Notes: generated from the sequence alone by a model not told the origin. Counted from the stretch's first letter, positions 39,670 to 48,916 are shown. The stretch is DNA of 64,000 nt from Caulobacteraceae bacterium (GCA_947475735.1 CANJLQ010000012.1:1-64000); one strand, 5' to 3'. Translations and numbers: made by a program.

Positions 39670-40233
39670 GTGAGACATGACGAGACACTCGAAAGCCGCG
39701 CCGCGAGCGGGGACCGTGAAGCGTTCGGGCGTCTCATCCAGGCCGGCAAGGCCGACCTCTATCGTTTCGTCAGGCGCTACGTCGGGGACGCGGACGAGGC
39801 TTACGATCTGGTCCAGGAGGCCTATGCCTCGGCCTGGGTCGCCATCCGGCGCTACGATCCGGCCCGGCCGTTCGAGGCCTGGCTCAGGACCATCGCCATC
39901 AACAAGTGCCGCGACTGGAGCCGCCGTCGCAAGGTGCGCCGCTGGCTGACGAGCGCCGTCCCCCTCGACGGCGTTGAGGCCGCGAGCGTGCGACAGGACG
40001 AACCGGCGCCGGATGATGCGGTCGCGTCCCGCGAACTGCTCGACGCGCTCGACCGGGCGGTGGTCGCCCTGCCGTCCAGGCTGAAGGAGCCGCTGCTGCT
40101 CACCGCCATCGACGAGATGAGTCAGGCGCAGGCGGCCGCCGTGCTCGGCGTCACCGTCAAGACGATCGAGACGCGCGTTGCCCGCGCCCGGTGCCGCCTC
40201 GCCCAGGCGCTCGCCCCCCTGCGCGACGCCTGA
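39670..40233 (+). CDS. CnrH-like ECF sigma factor
   Basis: This 187-residue two-domain ECF sigma factor has sigma2 at about residues 10-75 (DLVQEAYASAWVAIRRYD, then FEAWLRTIAINKCRDWSRRR). Sigma4 lies at about 125-180 (LLLTAIDEMSQAQAAAVLGV then TIETRVARARCRL). The start is GTG at 39670, 7 bp after the cnrX-like stop. It is third in a Y-X-H ordered cassette and probably reads the GCGAGGG-N16-CGTA promoters before copD, this cassette and copA. Confidence 0.9.
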   Translation: MRHDETLESRAASGDREAFGRLIQAGKADLYRFVRRYVGDADEAYDLVQEAYASAWVAIRRYDPARPFEAWLRTIAINKCRDWSRRRKVRRWLTSAVPLDGVEAASVRQDEPAPDDAVASRELLDALDRAVVALPSRLKEPLLLTAIDEMSQAQAAAVLGVTVKTIETRVARARCRLAQALAPLRDA

Positions 40234-40266
40234 GACACAGAGCGGTCCCGGCCTGCGGCGGCGTGT

Positions 40267-40296
40267 CGCGAGGGGGCGGGCGCCCGCGTGCGTAAG
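40267..40296 (+). promoter_or_regulatory. Candidate ECF promoter of the copper oxidase operon
   Basis: CGCGAGGG (40267-40274), 16 bp and CGTAAG (40291-40296) lie 46 bp before the copA oxidase start. This is the third member of the set. The order and spacing are the same as at 37814 and 38901. Confidence 0.65.
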
Positions 40297-40342
40297 TCTC
40301 CGGAAAAGGTCCGCACGGCGGGCATGGCGATCGGAGTAGAGA

Positions 40343-42139
40343 ATGAGGCTTCACAGACGGGCCCTCCTGGGCGGCGCGGGCGGCGCCGCGGGAGCGTGGG
40401 CGGCGCAGGGACTGCTGCCGGCCTGGGCGCAGACCGGATCGCGCGGCCTCGCGCCGACCCTTCCCACGCTGGAAGGACCGGAGGTGCGCCTCAGCATCGG
40501 CCATTCGCCCTTCACCGTCGGCGGCCGGACGGGCCATGCCATCACGGTCAACGGGACACTGCCGGCGCCGCTGGTTCGCCTGCGCGAGGGCCAGAACGTA
40601 CGGCTGATGGTCACCAACACGCTGGACGAGGACACCTCCATCCACTGGCACGGGCTGCTGCTGCCGTTCCAGATGGACGGCGTGCCTGGCATCAGCTTCC
40701 CCGGCATCCGTCCCCGCGAGACCTTCGTCTACGAGTTTCCGGTGATCCAGGCGGGCACCTACTGGTACCATTCGCACTCGAACCTGCAGGAGGCGATGGG
40801 TCACTACGGGCCGCTGGTCATCGATCCGGCGGGCACCGACCCGGTGGCCTACGATCGCGAGCATGTCCTGGTCCTGTCGGACTGGAGCTTCATGCATCCG
40901 CACGAGATCCTCGACAAGCTGAAGAAGAGCCCCGGTTATTTCAACCAGCAGCGCACCACCCTGTCGGGGCTCCTGTCCGGAGAGGACGGAATGAGCCTGG
41001 AGGAGCGGCGCATGTGGGGTTCCATGCGCATGGACCCGCGCGACATCTCCGACGTCACGGGGACGACCTATACCTACCTGGTCAACGGCCATGGGCCCGA
41101 GGAGAACTGGACGGGCCTGTTCCGCCCGGGCGAGCGTGTGCGGCTGCGCGTCATAAACGCCTCGGCCATGAGCATCTTCAACGTGCGCATCCCGGGCTTG
41201 GCCATGACCGTGGTCAACGCCGACGGCGAGAACGTCCGCCCCGTCGAGACCGACGAATTCCAGATCTCCGTGGCCGAGACCTATGACGTCATCGTCCGCC
41301 CGACCGAGGACCGCGCCTACACCATCGTCTCGGAATCCGTGGATCGCTCCGGCATGGGCCGGGCGACCCTGGCCCCGCGCCTGGGCATGACGGCGGATGT
41401 TCCGGCCCTGCGGCGCGTGCCGACCCTGACCATGCGCGACATGGGCATGGGCGGCATGGGAGGCATGGCCGGAATGGATCATTCGGGCATGGGCGGCATG
41501 GACCATTCGGCCATGGGCCACGGCGGTCAGTCCGGAGCCATGGATCATTCGGGCATGGACCACGGCGGCATGGACCACGACATGCGCAATCCCGACAACG
41601 CCCCGGCCAATATGGCGGTCGGCGTCGGGGTGGACATGGTGGCGCCCTCGCCCGCCAACCGGCTGGGCGAGCGGCCCATGGGGCTGGAGGACGAGCCGCA
41701 CAGGGTCCTGGTCTACACCGACCTCGTGTCCTTGAGCCCCAATAAGGACCAGCGCCCCCCGGCGCGATCGATGGAGATCCACCTCACCGGCAACATGGAG
41801 CGGTTCATGTGGGGTTTCGACGGCCGCAAGTTCAGCGAAATCGTCGAGCCCATCCGGTTCGAGCGGGACGAGCGCGTGAGGGTCACCCTAGTGAACGACA
41901 CCATGATGGCGCACCCTATCCATCTGCACGGTCACTTCTTCGAACTGGTGACAGGCGGGCCTGCCGGGCATCAGCCGCTGAAGCACACGGTCAATGTCGC
42001 GCCGGGCTCCAAGGTCACCTTCGACCTCACCGCCGATGCGCCGGGCGACTGGGCCTTCCACTGCCACATGCTGATGCACATGCATGCGGGGATGTTCAAC
42101 GTCGTCACCGTTCGGCCCCTCGATGGAGACGCCGCATGA
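40343..42139 (+). CDS. copA: CopA multicopper oxidase
   Basis: This 598-residue periplasmic copper oxidase has a twin-arginine signal (HRRALLGGAGG). Three cupredoxin domains follow, with copper ligands in SIHWHGLLLP, TYWYHSHSN, HPIHLHGHFFEL and the C-terminal HCHMLMHMHAGMF. A Met/His-rich insert (about residues 365-415; GMGGMGGMAGMDHSGMGGMD) is typical of PcoA/CopA and binds Cu(I). It oxidises cuprous ion and is exported folded. Its stop overlaps the copB start (ATGA). Confidence 0.97.
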   Translation: MRLHRRALLGGAGGAAGAWAAQGLLPAWAQTGSRGLAPTLPTLEGPEVRLSIGHSPFTVGGRTGHAITVNGTLPAPLVRLREGQNVRLMVTNTLDEDTSIHWHGLLLPFQMDGVPGISFPGIRPRETFVYEFPVIQAGTYWYHSHSNLQEAMGHYGPLVIDPAGTDPVAYDREHVLVLSDWSFMHPHEILDKLKKSPGYFNQQRTTLSGLLSGEDGMSLEERRMWGSMRMDPRDISDVTGTTYTYLVNGHGPEENWTGLFRPGERVRLRVINASAMSIFNVRIPGLAMTVVNADGENVRPVETDEFQISVAETYDVIVRPTEDRAYTIVSESVDRSGMGRATLAPRLGMTADVPALRRVPTLTMRDMGMGGMGGMAGMDHSGMGGMDHSAMGHGGQSGAMDHSGMDHGGMDHDMRNPDNAPANMAVGVGVDMVAPSPANRLGERPMGLEDEPHRVLVYTDLVSLSPNKDQRPPARSMEIHLTGNMERFMWGFDGRKFSEIVEPIRFERDERVRVTLVNDTMMAHPIHLHGHFFELVTGGPAGHQPLKHTVNVAPGSKVTFDLTADAPGDWAFHCHMLMHMHAGMFNVVTVRPLDGDAA

Positions 42140-43290
42140 TCCGGCTCGCGATCAGCCTTCTTCCCCTGATGGCCGCCGCCGGGACGGCCTTCGCCCAGGA
42201 TCACGGCTCCCACCCGCCCGCCCGATCCGCGCCCCAGACGGCGACTCAGGCACCGCCCGCGACGTCCGCCGATCCGCACGCCGGCCACGACATGTCCTCC
42301 GCCTCGCCGCCGGACGCCGATCCCCATGCGGGTCACGACATGAGCGCACAGGCCGTCCCCACTGACTCCCATGCGGGACACGACATGGCCGCTCCGGCCG
42401 CGCAGGCCGATCCCCACGCCGGGCACGACATGGGCGCCACCCCGTCCCTGGCCGCCGATCCCCACGCGGGACACGACATGAGCGGAATGGCCGGCATGGG
42501 GCCGCCCGACGTGCCGACGAGCGCCGACGACCCCGGCCGACCCCCGATCCCGCCGCCGCCGCCCGCGGCGCTGTCGGGCCCGCGGCACGCGGCGGACGCC
42601 ATCTTCGGCGAGGCTGAGATGGCGCGCGCGCGTGAAACCCTCAGGCGCGAGAACGGCGACGTCCGCACCACAGCCGTGGTCATCGACCGGCTTGAGGCCG
42701 GTTTCGGCGACGGCGCGGAGACCTGGGTTTGGGATGTCGGCGGCTGGACCGGCGGCGACATCAACCGGTTCTGGTGGAAGTCCGAGGGCGGCGGCGATTT
42801 TGACGGCGAGATCGAGGGCGAGGTTCAGGCGCTGTACAGCCGCGCCTTCGCCCCCTTCTGGGACGTCCAGGCTGGCGTGCGTCAGGACTTCGGCGGAGTC
42901 GGGCCCGACAGGACCCATCTGGTGGTCGGGATCCAGGGACTGGCGCCTTACTGGTTCGAGGTCGATGGCGCCGTCTTCCTGTCCACGGAAGGCGACCTGA
43001 CGGCTCGATTCGAGGCCGAATACGATCAGCGCATTACCCAGAAGCTGATCCTGCAGCCGCGCGTGGAGCTGGAGGCGTCCGCCTCTGACATCCCCGAACT
43101 GCGACTGGCCTCGGGCCTGACTCATGTCGAGGCGGGGGTTCGCCTTCGCTACGAGTTCAAGAAGGAGTTCGCCCCCTATGTCGGGGTCGAGTGGAGCCGT
43201 GATCTGGGCGGCACCGCCGACCTGACGCGAGCCCTGGGCGGGGAGCCCGAGCACACCCGGGTGGTCGTTGGCGTGCGAGCGTGGTTCTAA
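42136..43290 (+). CDS. copB: CopB outer-membrane copper resistance protein
   Basis: This 384-residue protein has a signal peptide ending AFA. A low-complexity N-terminal region (about residues 45-120) holds five repeats of (D/S)PHAGHDM or close variants; the third has SHAGHDM. A Pro-rich linker comes next (PPIPPPPPAAL), then a C-terminal beta-barrel ending VVVGVRAWF with a terminal Phe. WWKSEGGGDFDGEIEGEV is characteristic of the CopB barrel. It is the outer-membrane partner of CopA. Confidence 0.95.
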   Translation: MIRLAISLLPLMAAAGTAFAQDHGSHPPARSAPQTATQAPPATSADPHAGHDMSSASPPDADPHAGHDMSAQAVPTDSHAGHDMAAPAAQADPHAGHDMGATPSLAADPHAGHDMSGMAGMGPPDVPTSADDPGRPPIPPPPPAALSGPRHAADAIFGEAEMARARETLRRENGDVRTTAVVIDRLEAGFGDGAETWVWDVGGWTGGDINRFWWKSEGGGDFDGEIEGEVQALYSRAFAPFWDVQAGVRQDFGGVGPDRTHLVVGIQGLAPYWFEVDGAVFLSTEGDLTARFEAEYDQRITQKLILQPRVELEASASDIPELRLASGLTHVEAGVRLRYEFKKEFAPYVGVEWSRDLGGTADLTRALGGEPEHTRVVVGVRAWF

Positions 43291-43301
43291 GGAGAAAAGA
43301 C

Positions 43302-43700
43302 ATGCGCAAATCCATCATGCTGGCCGCGATCGCGGCCGTCCTCGCCGCCTCGCCGGCCCTGGCCCAGCAACAGGGTCACGCCGGTCATGGCGGTCATGCT
43401 CCGGCGGCGGGCTCCCAGGCCCAGGCCGGCGTGGTCACCACCCCGGCCGACGGCGCCATGCTCACGGGATCGCCGGAGGCGTTCACCGCGACCTTCCCCC
43501 ATCCCATGACCCTGCGCAGCGTGACCATCACGCCCCAGGGCCGCCCCGCCATCCAGGCGCCGGTCGCCGCCGCGGCTGCGACCACCCGCGTCTCCGCCGC
43601 CCTGCCTCGCCTGGCGCCGGGGTCCTACACCCTGGCCTGGACCGCTCAGGGCGCGGACGGCCACACCATGAACGGCTCCATCCGCTTCATGGTCCATTGA
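43302..43700 (+). CDS. Divergent CopC-like periplasmic protein with His-rich N terminus
   Basis: This 132-residue protein has a signal peptide ending ALA. The mature N terminus is QQQGHAGHGGHAPAAGS instead of the His-Ala-x-Leu start that provides the Cu(II) ligand in classical CopC. The CopC fold remains (TPADGAMLTGSPEAFTATF and GADGHTMNGSIRFMV). It may bind copper through the His-Gly run. It follows copB by 11 bp with an AAGGAG ribosome site. Confidence 0.85.
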   Translation: MRKSIMLAAIAAVLAASPALAQQQGHAGHGGHAPAAGSQAQAGVVTTPADGAMLTGSPEAFTATFPHPMTLRSVTITPQGRPAIQAPVAAAAATTRVSAALPRLAPGSYTLAWTAQGADGHTMNGSIRFMVH

Positions 43701-43706
43701 TCCCCT

Positions 43707-43749
43707 GATCGCGCGACGGCGTCGGAACTTCCGGCGTCGCCGCGCGATC
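43707..43749 (+). terminator. Hairpin between the two copC genes
   Basis: GATCGCGCG (43707-43715) and CGCGCGATC (43741-43749) form a perfect outer stem with partial inner pairing. CTTTCCC follows on the plus strand. It probably ends most copABC transcripts, lowering expression of the second copC, or acts as a processing site. Confidence 0.5.
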
Positions 43750-43776
43750 CTTTCCCTCTCGCTGACGGAGTCTTCC

Positions 43777-44139
43777 ATGTTCAGACCGCCCTTCGCCGTG
43801 GCCGCTCTCAGCGCGGCCATCCTCGCGGTCTCGGCCGTCGCCGCCGAGGCCCACGCCCGCCTGGTGCGCTCCGATCCGGCCGCCGACGCCGTGGTCGCCG
43901 CGCCGCGCACCATCTCGCTGACCTTCAGCGACCGCGTGGCCCCGGCCTTCTCCGGCTTCGATCTGGTGAACGCGGGCGGGGACAGGATCGCGGTGCGGAC
44001 CCAGGTGTCTGAGGACGGCAAGACCGTCTCCGGCGCCCCGGCGCGCGCCCTGGCCCCTGGCGCCTATACGATCAACTGGCGCATCGCCGCATCCGACGGC
44101 CATCGCATGACCGGATCGGTCGCCTTCACCGTTCGCTGA
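43777..44139 (+). CDS. copC: CopC periplasmic copper-binding protein
   Basis: This 120-residue protein of classical form has its signal peptide cleaved at AEA-HARLVRSDPA, leaving the His needed for Cu(II) binding. The C-terminal ligands lie in ASDGHRMTGSVAFTV. It carries copper in the periplasm and is thought to pass it to CopD. The last 14 bp overlap the convergent PepSY gene. Confidence 0.93.
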   Translation: MFRPPFAVAALSAAILAVSAVAAEAHARLVRSDPAADAVVAAPRTISLTFSDRVAPAFSGFDLVNAGGDRIAVRTQVSEDGKTVSGAPARALAPGAYTINWRIAASDGHRMTGSVAFTVR

Positions 44140-44872
44140 GCGGAGGCGCGCCAGGCCGCGCCCTTCTCCGGGCGCGCCACTGGGCCAGGTCGCGCGCCAG
44201 CCGTATCCACAGCAGGAGGAAGCCGGTGACGACGATGACGAAAGTCAGGGCCGTGGCGCCGATGAGCAGCGGGTGATTGAAGTCCTCGCCGTTCTCCAGG
44301 TCCATGATGTGCAGGCGCCAGAAGAAATCATAGAAGCGCCAGACGGCGGAGCGTCGCGTCACCACCTCCCCCGTTTCGGGCGAGACGTAGAAGCGGGTGC
44401 CTTCACGGTCCTCGAAATCAACGCGCCAGAGCGGGCTTTGACCTCCTGTCTCGGCCTCGGCGTCCGCCAGCCGGGTCGCTCCGACCGCCGGGGCCTCGCC
44501 ACGATAGGCCGCCGCCGCCATACGCCGCGCCTCCTCCGCGGACAACGGCGCGAAGGGGCGGCCGGTCCGGGCGTCGAGGACGACGGGCGCGCCTTCCACC
44601 GGGACCAGCACCCAGGCCGGGCCGCGCGGCGTCGTCTTGAGCTCGGCGCGCGTCGGCGCGAGGTCCAGCTCGCCGGCGACAGCCTCCAGGTCGCGCACCT
44701 GCCCCAGATCGAGCGGCGCGGGTTCGGTCGCGCGCACCCTGTGTTCGCCGCGCACCGTCTCGATCGGTATGGCCGTCATCACCAGACCGCCGCCGACCCA
44801 GAACAGAACCTGCAAACCGACCAGCAGGGCGAGCCATTTGTGAATCTGTGTGGAGAGCCGCAGAACCTTCAT
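44126..44872 (-). CDS. PepSY-domain membrane protein
   Basis: This 248-residue protein has transmembrane helices at about residues 10-32 and 205-226. The periplasmic part carries two PepSY-like repeats (LSAEEARRMAAAAYRG; GQSPLWRVDFEDREGTRFYV). The N-terminal QIHKWLALLVGLQVLFW is typical of the family. Such proteins often sit in copper or iron clusters, possibly as ferric-reductase-like membrane partners. It is the last gene before the island's poxB and may be a third member of that leftward unit after a 149-bp gap. Confidence 0.85.
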   Translation of the reverse strand: MKVLRLSTQIHKWLALLVGLQVLFWVGGGLVMTAIPIETVRGEHRVRATEPAPLDLGQVRDLEAVAGELDLAPTRAELKTTPRGPAWVLVPVEGAPVVLDARTGRPFAPLSAEEARRMAAAAYRGEAPAVGATRLADAEAETGGQSPLWRVDFEDREGTRFYVSPETGEVVTRRSAVWRFYDFFWRLHIMDLENGEDFNHPLLIGATALTFVIVVTGFLLLWIRLARDLAQWRARRRARPGAPPLSER

Positions 44873-45021
44873 GGTGTCACGACGGACGTCGGCGGACTGG
44901 ATAGCGCAATGACGGACCCCCGATGGCCGCGGCGCCTCTCGTCGCGACCGCCTTCACCCTAGCGCGCGGATGGTTGGCGACAAGCCTCGGACCGCCGGCT
45001 CGGGCGTCCCGACGCCGGGGA

Positions 45022-46746
45022 CTAGCGCCGCAGATTGGTGCGAGCCAACTCCACCACTTCGTCACCGCGACCGTTGATGATCGCCTTGAGCATATAGAGG
45101 CTGAAGCCCTTGGCCTGCTCCAGCTGGATTTTGGGCGGCATGACGAGTTCCTGCTTGGCCGTCACCACATCGACCAGGGCCGGGCCGGGATGGGCGAAGG
45201 CCTCCCTCAGCGCTGCATCCACGTCGTCGGACGCCTCGACCCGGACGCCCTTGACCCCCATGGCGCGGGCCATGGCGGCGAAGTCGGGGTTCTGCAGGTC
45301 GGTGCCGGTGTCCAGATAGCCGCCCGCCTTCATCTCCATGGCCACGAAGCCCAGAGAACCGTTGTTGTAGACCACCACCTTCACCGGCAGATCGAGCTGC
45401 GACAGGGTGATGAAGTCGCCCATCATCATGGTGAAGCCGCCGTCCCCGGACAGTGAGACCACCTGGCGGCCCGGCGCAGCGGCCTGGGCGCCGATCCCCT
45501 GCAACATGGCGTTGGCCATGGAGCCGTGATTGAAGGAGCCGAGCAGACGCCGTCGGCCGTTCATGGTCAGGTAGCGGGCCGCCCAGACGGTGGGCGTTCC
45601 GACGTCGGCGGTGAAGACGGCGTCCTCGGCCGCGATCTCGTCGATGCGAAGGGTCAGATACTGGGGATGGATCGGCCGCCCCCGGGCGGAGGGCGTGGCC
45701 AGGTCGTCCAGGCTCTCGCGCGCCGAGGCGTAGTGCTTCAGGGCCTTATCCAGAAAGTCCCGCTCCGTCCGGGCCGCCAACCGCGGCGTAAGGGCGGCGA
45801 GGGTCTCGCCCACGTCGCCGACCAGGCCCATCGTCAGGGGCGCGCGCCGGCCCAGGGCGCCCGCGTCGCGATCGACCTGCAGAATGCGCGCGTCCTTGGG
45901 ATAGAAGGCGCGATAGGGGAAGTCGGCGCCCAGCATCAGCACCGTGTCGCTGGACATCAGGGCGTGATAGCCGGACGAGAAGCCGATCAGGCCGGTCATG
46001 CCCACGTCGAAGGGATTGTCCCATTCTACGTGCTCCTTGCCGCGCAGCGCATGGACGATCGGAGCCTTCAGCCGATCAGCCAGCTCGACCAGGGCGTCAT
46101 GGTGGTCGGCGCAGCCGCTGCCCGCCAGGATGGTGACCGCGCGGCCCTCGTCCAGCAGGGCGGCCAGCCTCGCCACCTCGTCCTCGGCGGGAACCAGACG
46201 CGCCGGCCGGGGCGCGACATAGGGCGCGGCCGCCTCCACCGGCGCGGCGGCCAGCGCCACGTCGCCCGGCAGCACCAGGACGGCCACGCCCTCCTGGCCG
46301 ATGGCGACATTGAGGGCGCGGTGCAGCATCTGCGGCAGCTGGGCCGGGTTCGAGATCAGTTCGACGAAATCGGCGCATTCACGGAACAGTTCCTGAGGAT
46401 GCGTCTCCTGGAAATAGTTCAGCCCGATCTCGGAAGAGGGAATATGGGCGGCGATGGCCAGGACCGGCACATGATTGCGCTTGCAGTCGAACAGGCCGTT
46501 GATCAGGTGCAGATTGCCGGGGCCGCAGCTGCCGGCGCACACCGCCAGTTTACCGGTGACGGCCGCTTCCGCCCCAGCGGCGAAGGCGGCGGTTTCCTCG
46601 TGACGCACCGACATCCAGTCGATCCGCCCCATGCGGCGCAGGCTGTCGTTCAGCCCGTTCAGACTGTCGCCGGTCACGCCCCAGATGCGTTCGACGCCCG
46701 CCTCGGCCAGGGTTTCGGCGATCAGATCGGCGACGGTCTTGGGCAT
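45022..46746 (-). CDS. poxB: Pyruvate oxidase (PoxB-type, ubiquinone-dependent)
   Basis: This 574-residue enzyme uses TPP and FAD. The N-terminal part has [14 protein letters not shown] and [15 protein letters not shown] with the catalytic Glu. The TPP site is [15 protein letters not shown] with NNGSLG. The C-terminal stretch ([20 protein letters not shown]) matches the membrane-binding tail of PoxB. It turns pyruvate into acetate and CO2 and passes electrons to the quinone pool. It lies 104 bp downstream of a copZ-like gene under a CueR-type promoter. Confidence 0.92.
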   Translation of the reverse strand: MPKTVADLIAETLAEAGVERIWGVTGDSLNGLNDSLRRMGRIDWMSVRHEETAAFAAGAEAAVTGKLAVCAGSCGPGNLHLINGLFDCKRNHVPVLAIAAHIPSSEIGLNYFQETHPQELFRECADFVELISNPAQLPQMLHRALNVAIGQEGVAVLVLPGDVALAAAPVEAAAPYVAPRPARLVPAEDEVARLAALLDEGRAVTILAGSGCADHHDALVELADRLKAPIVHALRGKEHVEWDNPFDVGMTGLIGFSSGYHALMSSDTVLMLGADFPYRAFYPKDARILQVDRDAGALGRRAPLTMGLVGDVGETLAALTPRLAARTERDFLDKALKHYASARESLDDLATPSARGRPIHPQYLTLRIDEIAAEDAVFTADVGTPTVWAARYLTMNGRRRLLGSFNHGSMANAMLQGIGAQAAAPGRQVVSLSGDGGFTMMMGDFITLSQLDLPVKVVVYNNGSLGFVAMEMKAGGYLDTGTDLQNPDFAAMARAMGVKGVRVEASDDVDAALREAFAHPGPALVDVVTAKQELVMPPKIQLEQAKGFSLYMLKAIINGRGDEVVELARTNLRR

Positions 46747-46849
46747 GATGAGCTCCTGTGCTGGGGAAATCGAACGGGCGGCGCGCCCGCCCGGTCCGCA
46801 CCATAGCGCGCGTCGATGCGAGCCGATCCCTGCGTTCGCCGGCGTCGGG

Positions 46850-47050
46850 TCAGCCGATTGGCGTGGAGGCGTAGCCGGCCTCCACCAGGGCGGTCCGAAC
46901 CCGCGCCTCGTCCGCGCCGGTCTCGACGGCGATCCGGCGGTCCTCGGCGGAAGCCTCGATCCGGGCTTCGGGATCGAGACTTCGGATGGCCGCCTTTACG
47001 ATGCTGACGCAGCCGGGGCAGCTCATGGTCGGAAGCGACAGGCGTATCAC
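46850..47050 (-). CDS. CopZ-like heavy-metal-associated domain protein
   Basis: This 66-residue single HMA domain carries the copper motif at residues 9-15 (MSCPGCV, Cys11 and Cys14) and a C-terminal GYASTPIG. It is a cytosolic Cu(I) chaperone by type. The gene starts 31 bp from the -10 of a CueR-type promoter at 47081-47111 and is followed by poxB. A second, related chaperone is at 58795. Confidence 0.9.
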   Translation of the reverse strand: MIRLSLPTMSCPGCVSIVKAAIRSLDPEARIEASAEDRRIAVETGADEARVRTALVEAGYASTPIG

Positions 47051-47080
47051 GGCGATCTCCTTTGGTTTCGGACGTCGCCA

Positions 47081-47111
47081 AGGCTGGAGTTTCCAACGGG
47101 GGCAAGGTCAA
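47081..47111 (-). promoter_or_regulatory. CueR-type promoter of copZ-poxB
   Basis: On the minus strand TTGACC (47106-47111) and CAGCCT (47081-47086) are 19 bp apart, the long spacer of MerR-family promoters. The overlapping dyad reads CCTTGCC...TTGGAAA. It is the weakest dyad of the four such sites, but -35 and spacing are identical to the others. Confidence 0.7.
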
Positions 47112-47134
47112 CAGGGATATTTCACGAGGCCGAC

Positions 47135-47165
47135 TTGACCTTGCCATGGAGGGAAGCCTCAGTCT
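47135..47165 (+). promoter_or_regulatory. CueR-type promoter of the acetolactate-synthase-like/aldehyde dehydrogenase genes
   Basis: TTGACC (47135-47140) and CAGTCT (47160-47165) have 19 bp between them. The spacer has CTTGCCA/TGG/AGGGAAG, close to the CueR consensus. It faces rightward, 24 bp from the leftward copy, and starts about 80 bp before the TPP-enzyme gene. Confidence 0.75.
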
Positions 47166-47245
47166 GATCAGGGCGTCCAACCTACGGACCCCCGCCGTTG
47201 TCCCGCCGCGCGGCGTCGCATGATGAAAACGAGAGGACACGCCCG

Positions 47246-48898
47246 ATGCCCAAGGGATCCGACATCCTGGTCGCCGCGCTCGAGAACGAGGGGGTCGAAC
47301 GCGTGTTCGGGGTGCCGGGCGAGGAAAATCTGGACCTTCTGGAATCCCTGCGGACCTCGCGCATCGAACTGGTCCTGACCCGTCACGAGCAGGCGGCCGC
47401 CTTCATGGCCGCCACCTACGGCCGGCTGACCGGCAAGCCGGGTGTCTGTCTGGCAACCCTCGGTCCCGGCGCCCTGAACTTCTCCACCGGCGCCGCCTAC
47501 GCTCACCTCGGGGCCATGCCGATGATTCTGATTACCGGCCAGAAGCCGATCATGACGGCCAAACAGGCGCGTTTTCAGATCGTGGACGTGATCGCCTCCA
47601 TGCGGCCCCTGACCAAGATGACCCGGCAGATCCTCAGCGCCGGCAGTATCCCGGCCGTGGTCCGCGACGCCTTCCGCGTGGCGACGGAGGAGAGACCCGG
47701 CCCGGTGCATCTGGAGCTTCCCGAAGACGTGGCGGCCGAGACGGCGGACGTCGCCCCGATCGCGATCCACACGCTGGATCGCCCCGTCGCCGCCGACGCC
47801 GCCCTGGACCGCGCCGCCGAAATGATCCTGGCGGCGAAGCGGCCCCTCGTCATGGTCGGCGCGGGCGGCAATCGACCCCGGCTGGTCGAGCCCCTGTCCG
47901 CCTTCATCCGCGACACCGGCCTGCCCTTCTTCAACACCCAGATGGGCAAGGGGGCCGTGGACGGCGGCTCCAACCTCTACATGGGCACCGCCGCCCTGTC
48001 CGAAGGCGACCATGTGCACGAGGCGACCGCCCTGGCCGATCTGATCGTCGCCATCGGTCATGACACGGTGGAGAAGCCGCCCTTCCTCATGCGCGACGCC
48101 GGCGGCCCCAAGGTTCTTCATATCGGCGTCCATTCGGCGACAGTGGAGCAGGTCTACCATCCTGACGCCGAACTGATCGGCGATATCGGGGCGGCGGTCT
48201 CGGGCCTGGCGCGGCGGCTGTCGGGGCGACTGGCCCCCCAGACCCCGATGCTGGAGCTGCGTCGCTCGATCCTGTCGCGCATCGCCGACCGAGCGGACGA
48301 GGACCGGTTCCCGGTGACGCCCCAGCGGCTGGTGCGCGACGTGCGTGCGGTCATGCCCGAAGACGGGATCGTCTGCCTCGACAACGGCATGTACAAGATC
48401 TGGTTCGCCCGCAACTACCGCACCCACGTGGCCAACACCCTGCTCCTGGACAACGCCCTGGCGACCATGGGGGCGGGCCTGCCGTCGGCGATGATGGCGG
48501 CCATGCTGCATCCCGAGAGGCGCGTCCTGGCGGTCTGCGGCGACGGCGGCTTCATGATGAATTCCCAGGAGATGGAGACCGCCGTGCGGCTGGGTCTGGA
48601 TCTGGTCGTGCTGGTCCTGAACGACGGGGCCTACGGCATGATCCGCTGGAAGCAGGCGGTCGACGACTTCCCGGACTTCGGCATGACCTTCGGCAATCCG
48701 GACTTCGTGCGCTATGCCGAGGCCTATGGCGCCAGGGGGTCGCGCGTGACCTCGGCCGAGAACCTGGGGCCGGTGCTCGAGGCCGCCTTCGCCGGCGGCG
48801 GCGTCCATCTGGTGGACTGCGCCATCGACTATTCCGAGAACACCCGGGTGCTGGTCGATGAGTTGAAGACCAAGACCCCCGCCATCGACCTGTCCTGA
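47246..48898 (+). CDS. Acetolactate-synthase-like TPP enzyme
   Basis: This 550-residue protein has the three TPP-family domains. The catalytic Glu region is RHEQAAAFMAATYGRLTGK, the central domain is LVMVGAGGNRPRL, and the TPP-Mg site is VCGDGGFMMNSQEMETA ending in NDGAYGMI. It resembles catabolic acetolactate synthases (AlsS), which join two pyruvates. The QKPI and catabolic features fit that assignment, but another 2-oxoacid cannot be excluded. No small regulatory subunit is present. The start at 47246 follows GAGAGGA. Confidence 0.88.
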   Translation: MPKGSDILVAALENEGVERVFGVPGEENLDLLESLRTSRIELVLTRHEQAAAFMAATYGRLTGKPGVCLATLGPGALNFSTGAAYAHLGAMPMILITGQKPIMTAKQARFQIVDVIASMRPLTKMTRQILSAGSIPAVVRDAFRVATEERPGPVHLELPEDVAAETADVAPIAIHTLDRPVAADAALDRAAEMILAAKRPLVMVGAGGNRPRLVEPLSAFIRDTGLPFFNTQMGKGAVDGGSNLYMGTAALSEGDHVHEATALADLIVAIGHDTVEKPPFLMRDAGGPKVLHIGVHSATVEQVYHPDAELIGDIGAAVSGLARRLSGRLAPQTPMLELRRSILSRIADRADEDRFPVTPQRLVRDVRAVMPEDGIVCLDNGMYKIWFARNYRTHVANTLLLDNALATMGAGLPSAMMAAMLHPERRVLAVCGDGGFMMNSQEMETAVRLGLDLVVLVLNDGAYGMIRWKQAVDDFPDFGMTFGNPDFVRYAEAYGARGSRVTSAENLGPVLEAAFAGGGVHLVDCAIDYSENTRVLVDELKTKTPAIDLS

Positions 48899-48916
48899 CC
48901 CGCCGGAGCCCGTCCG

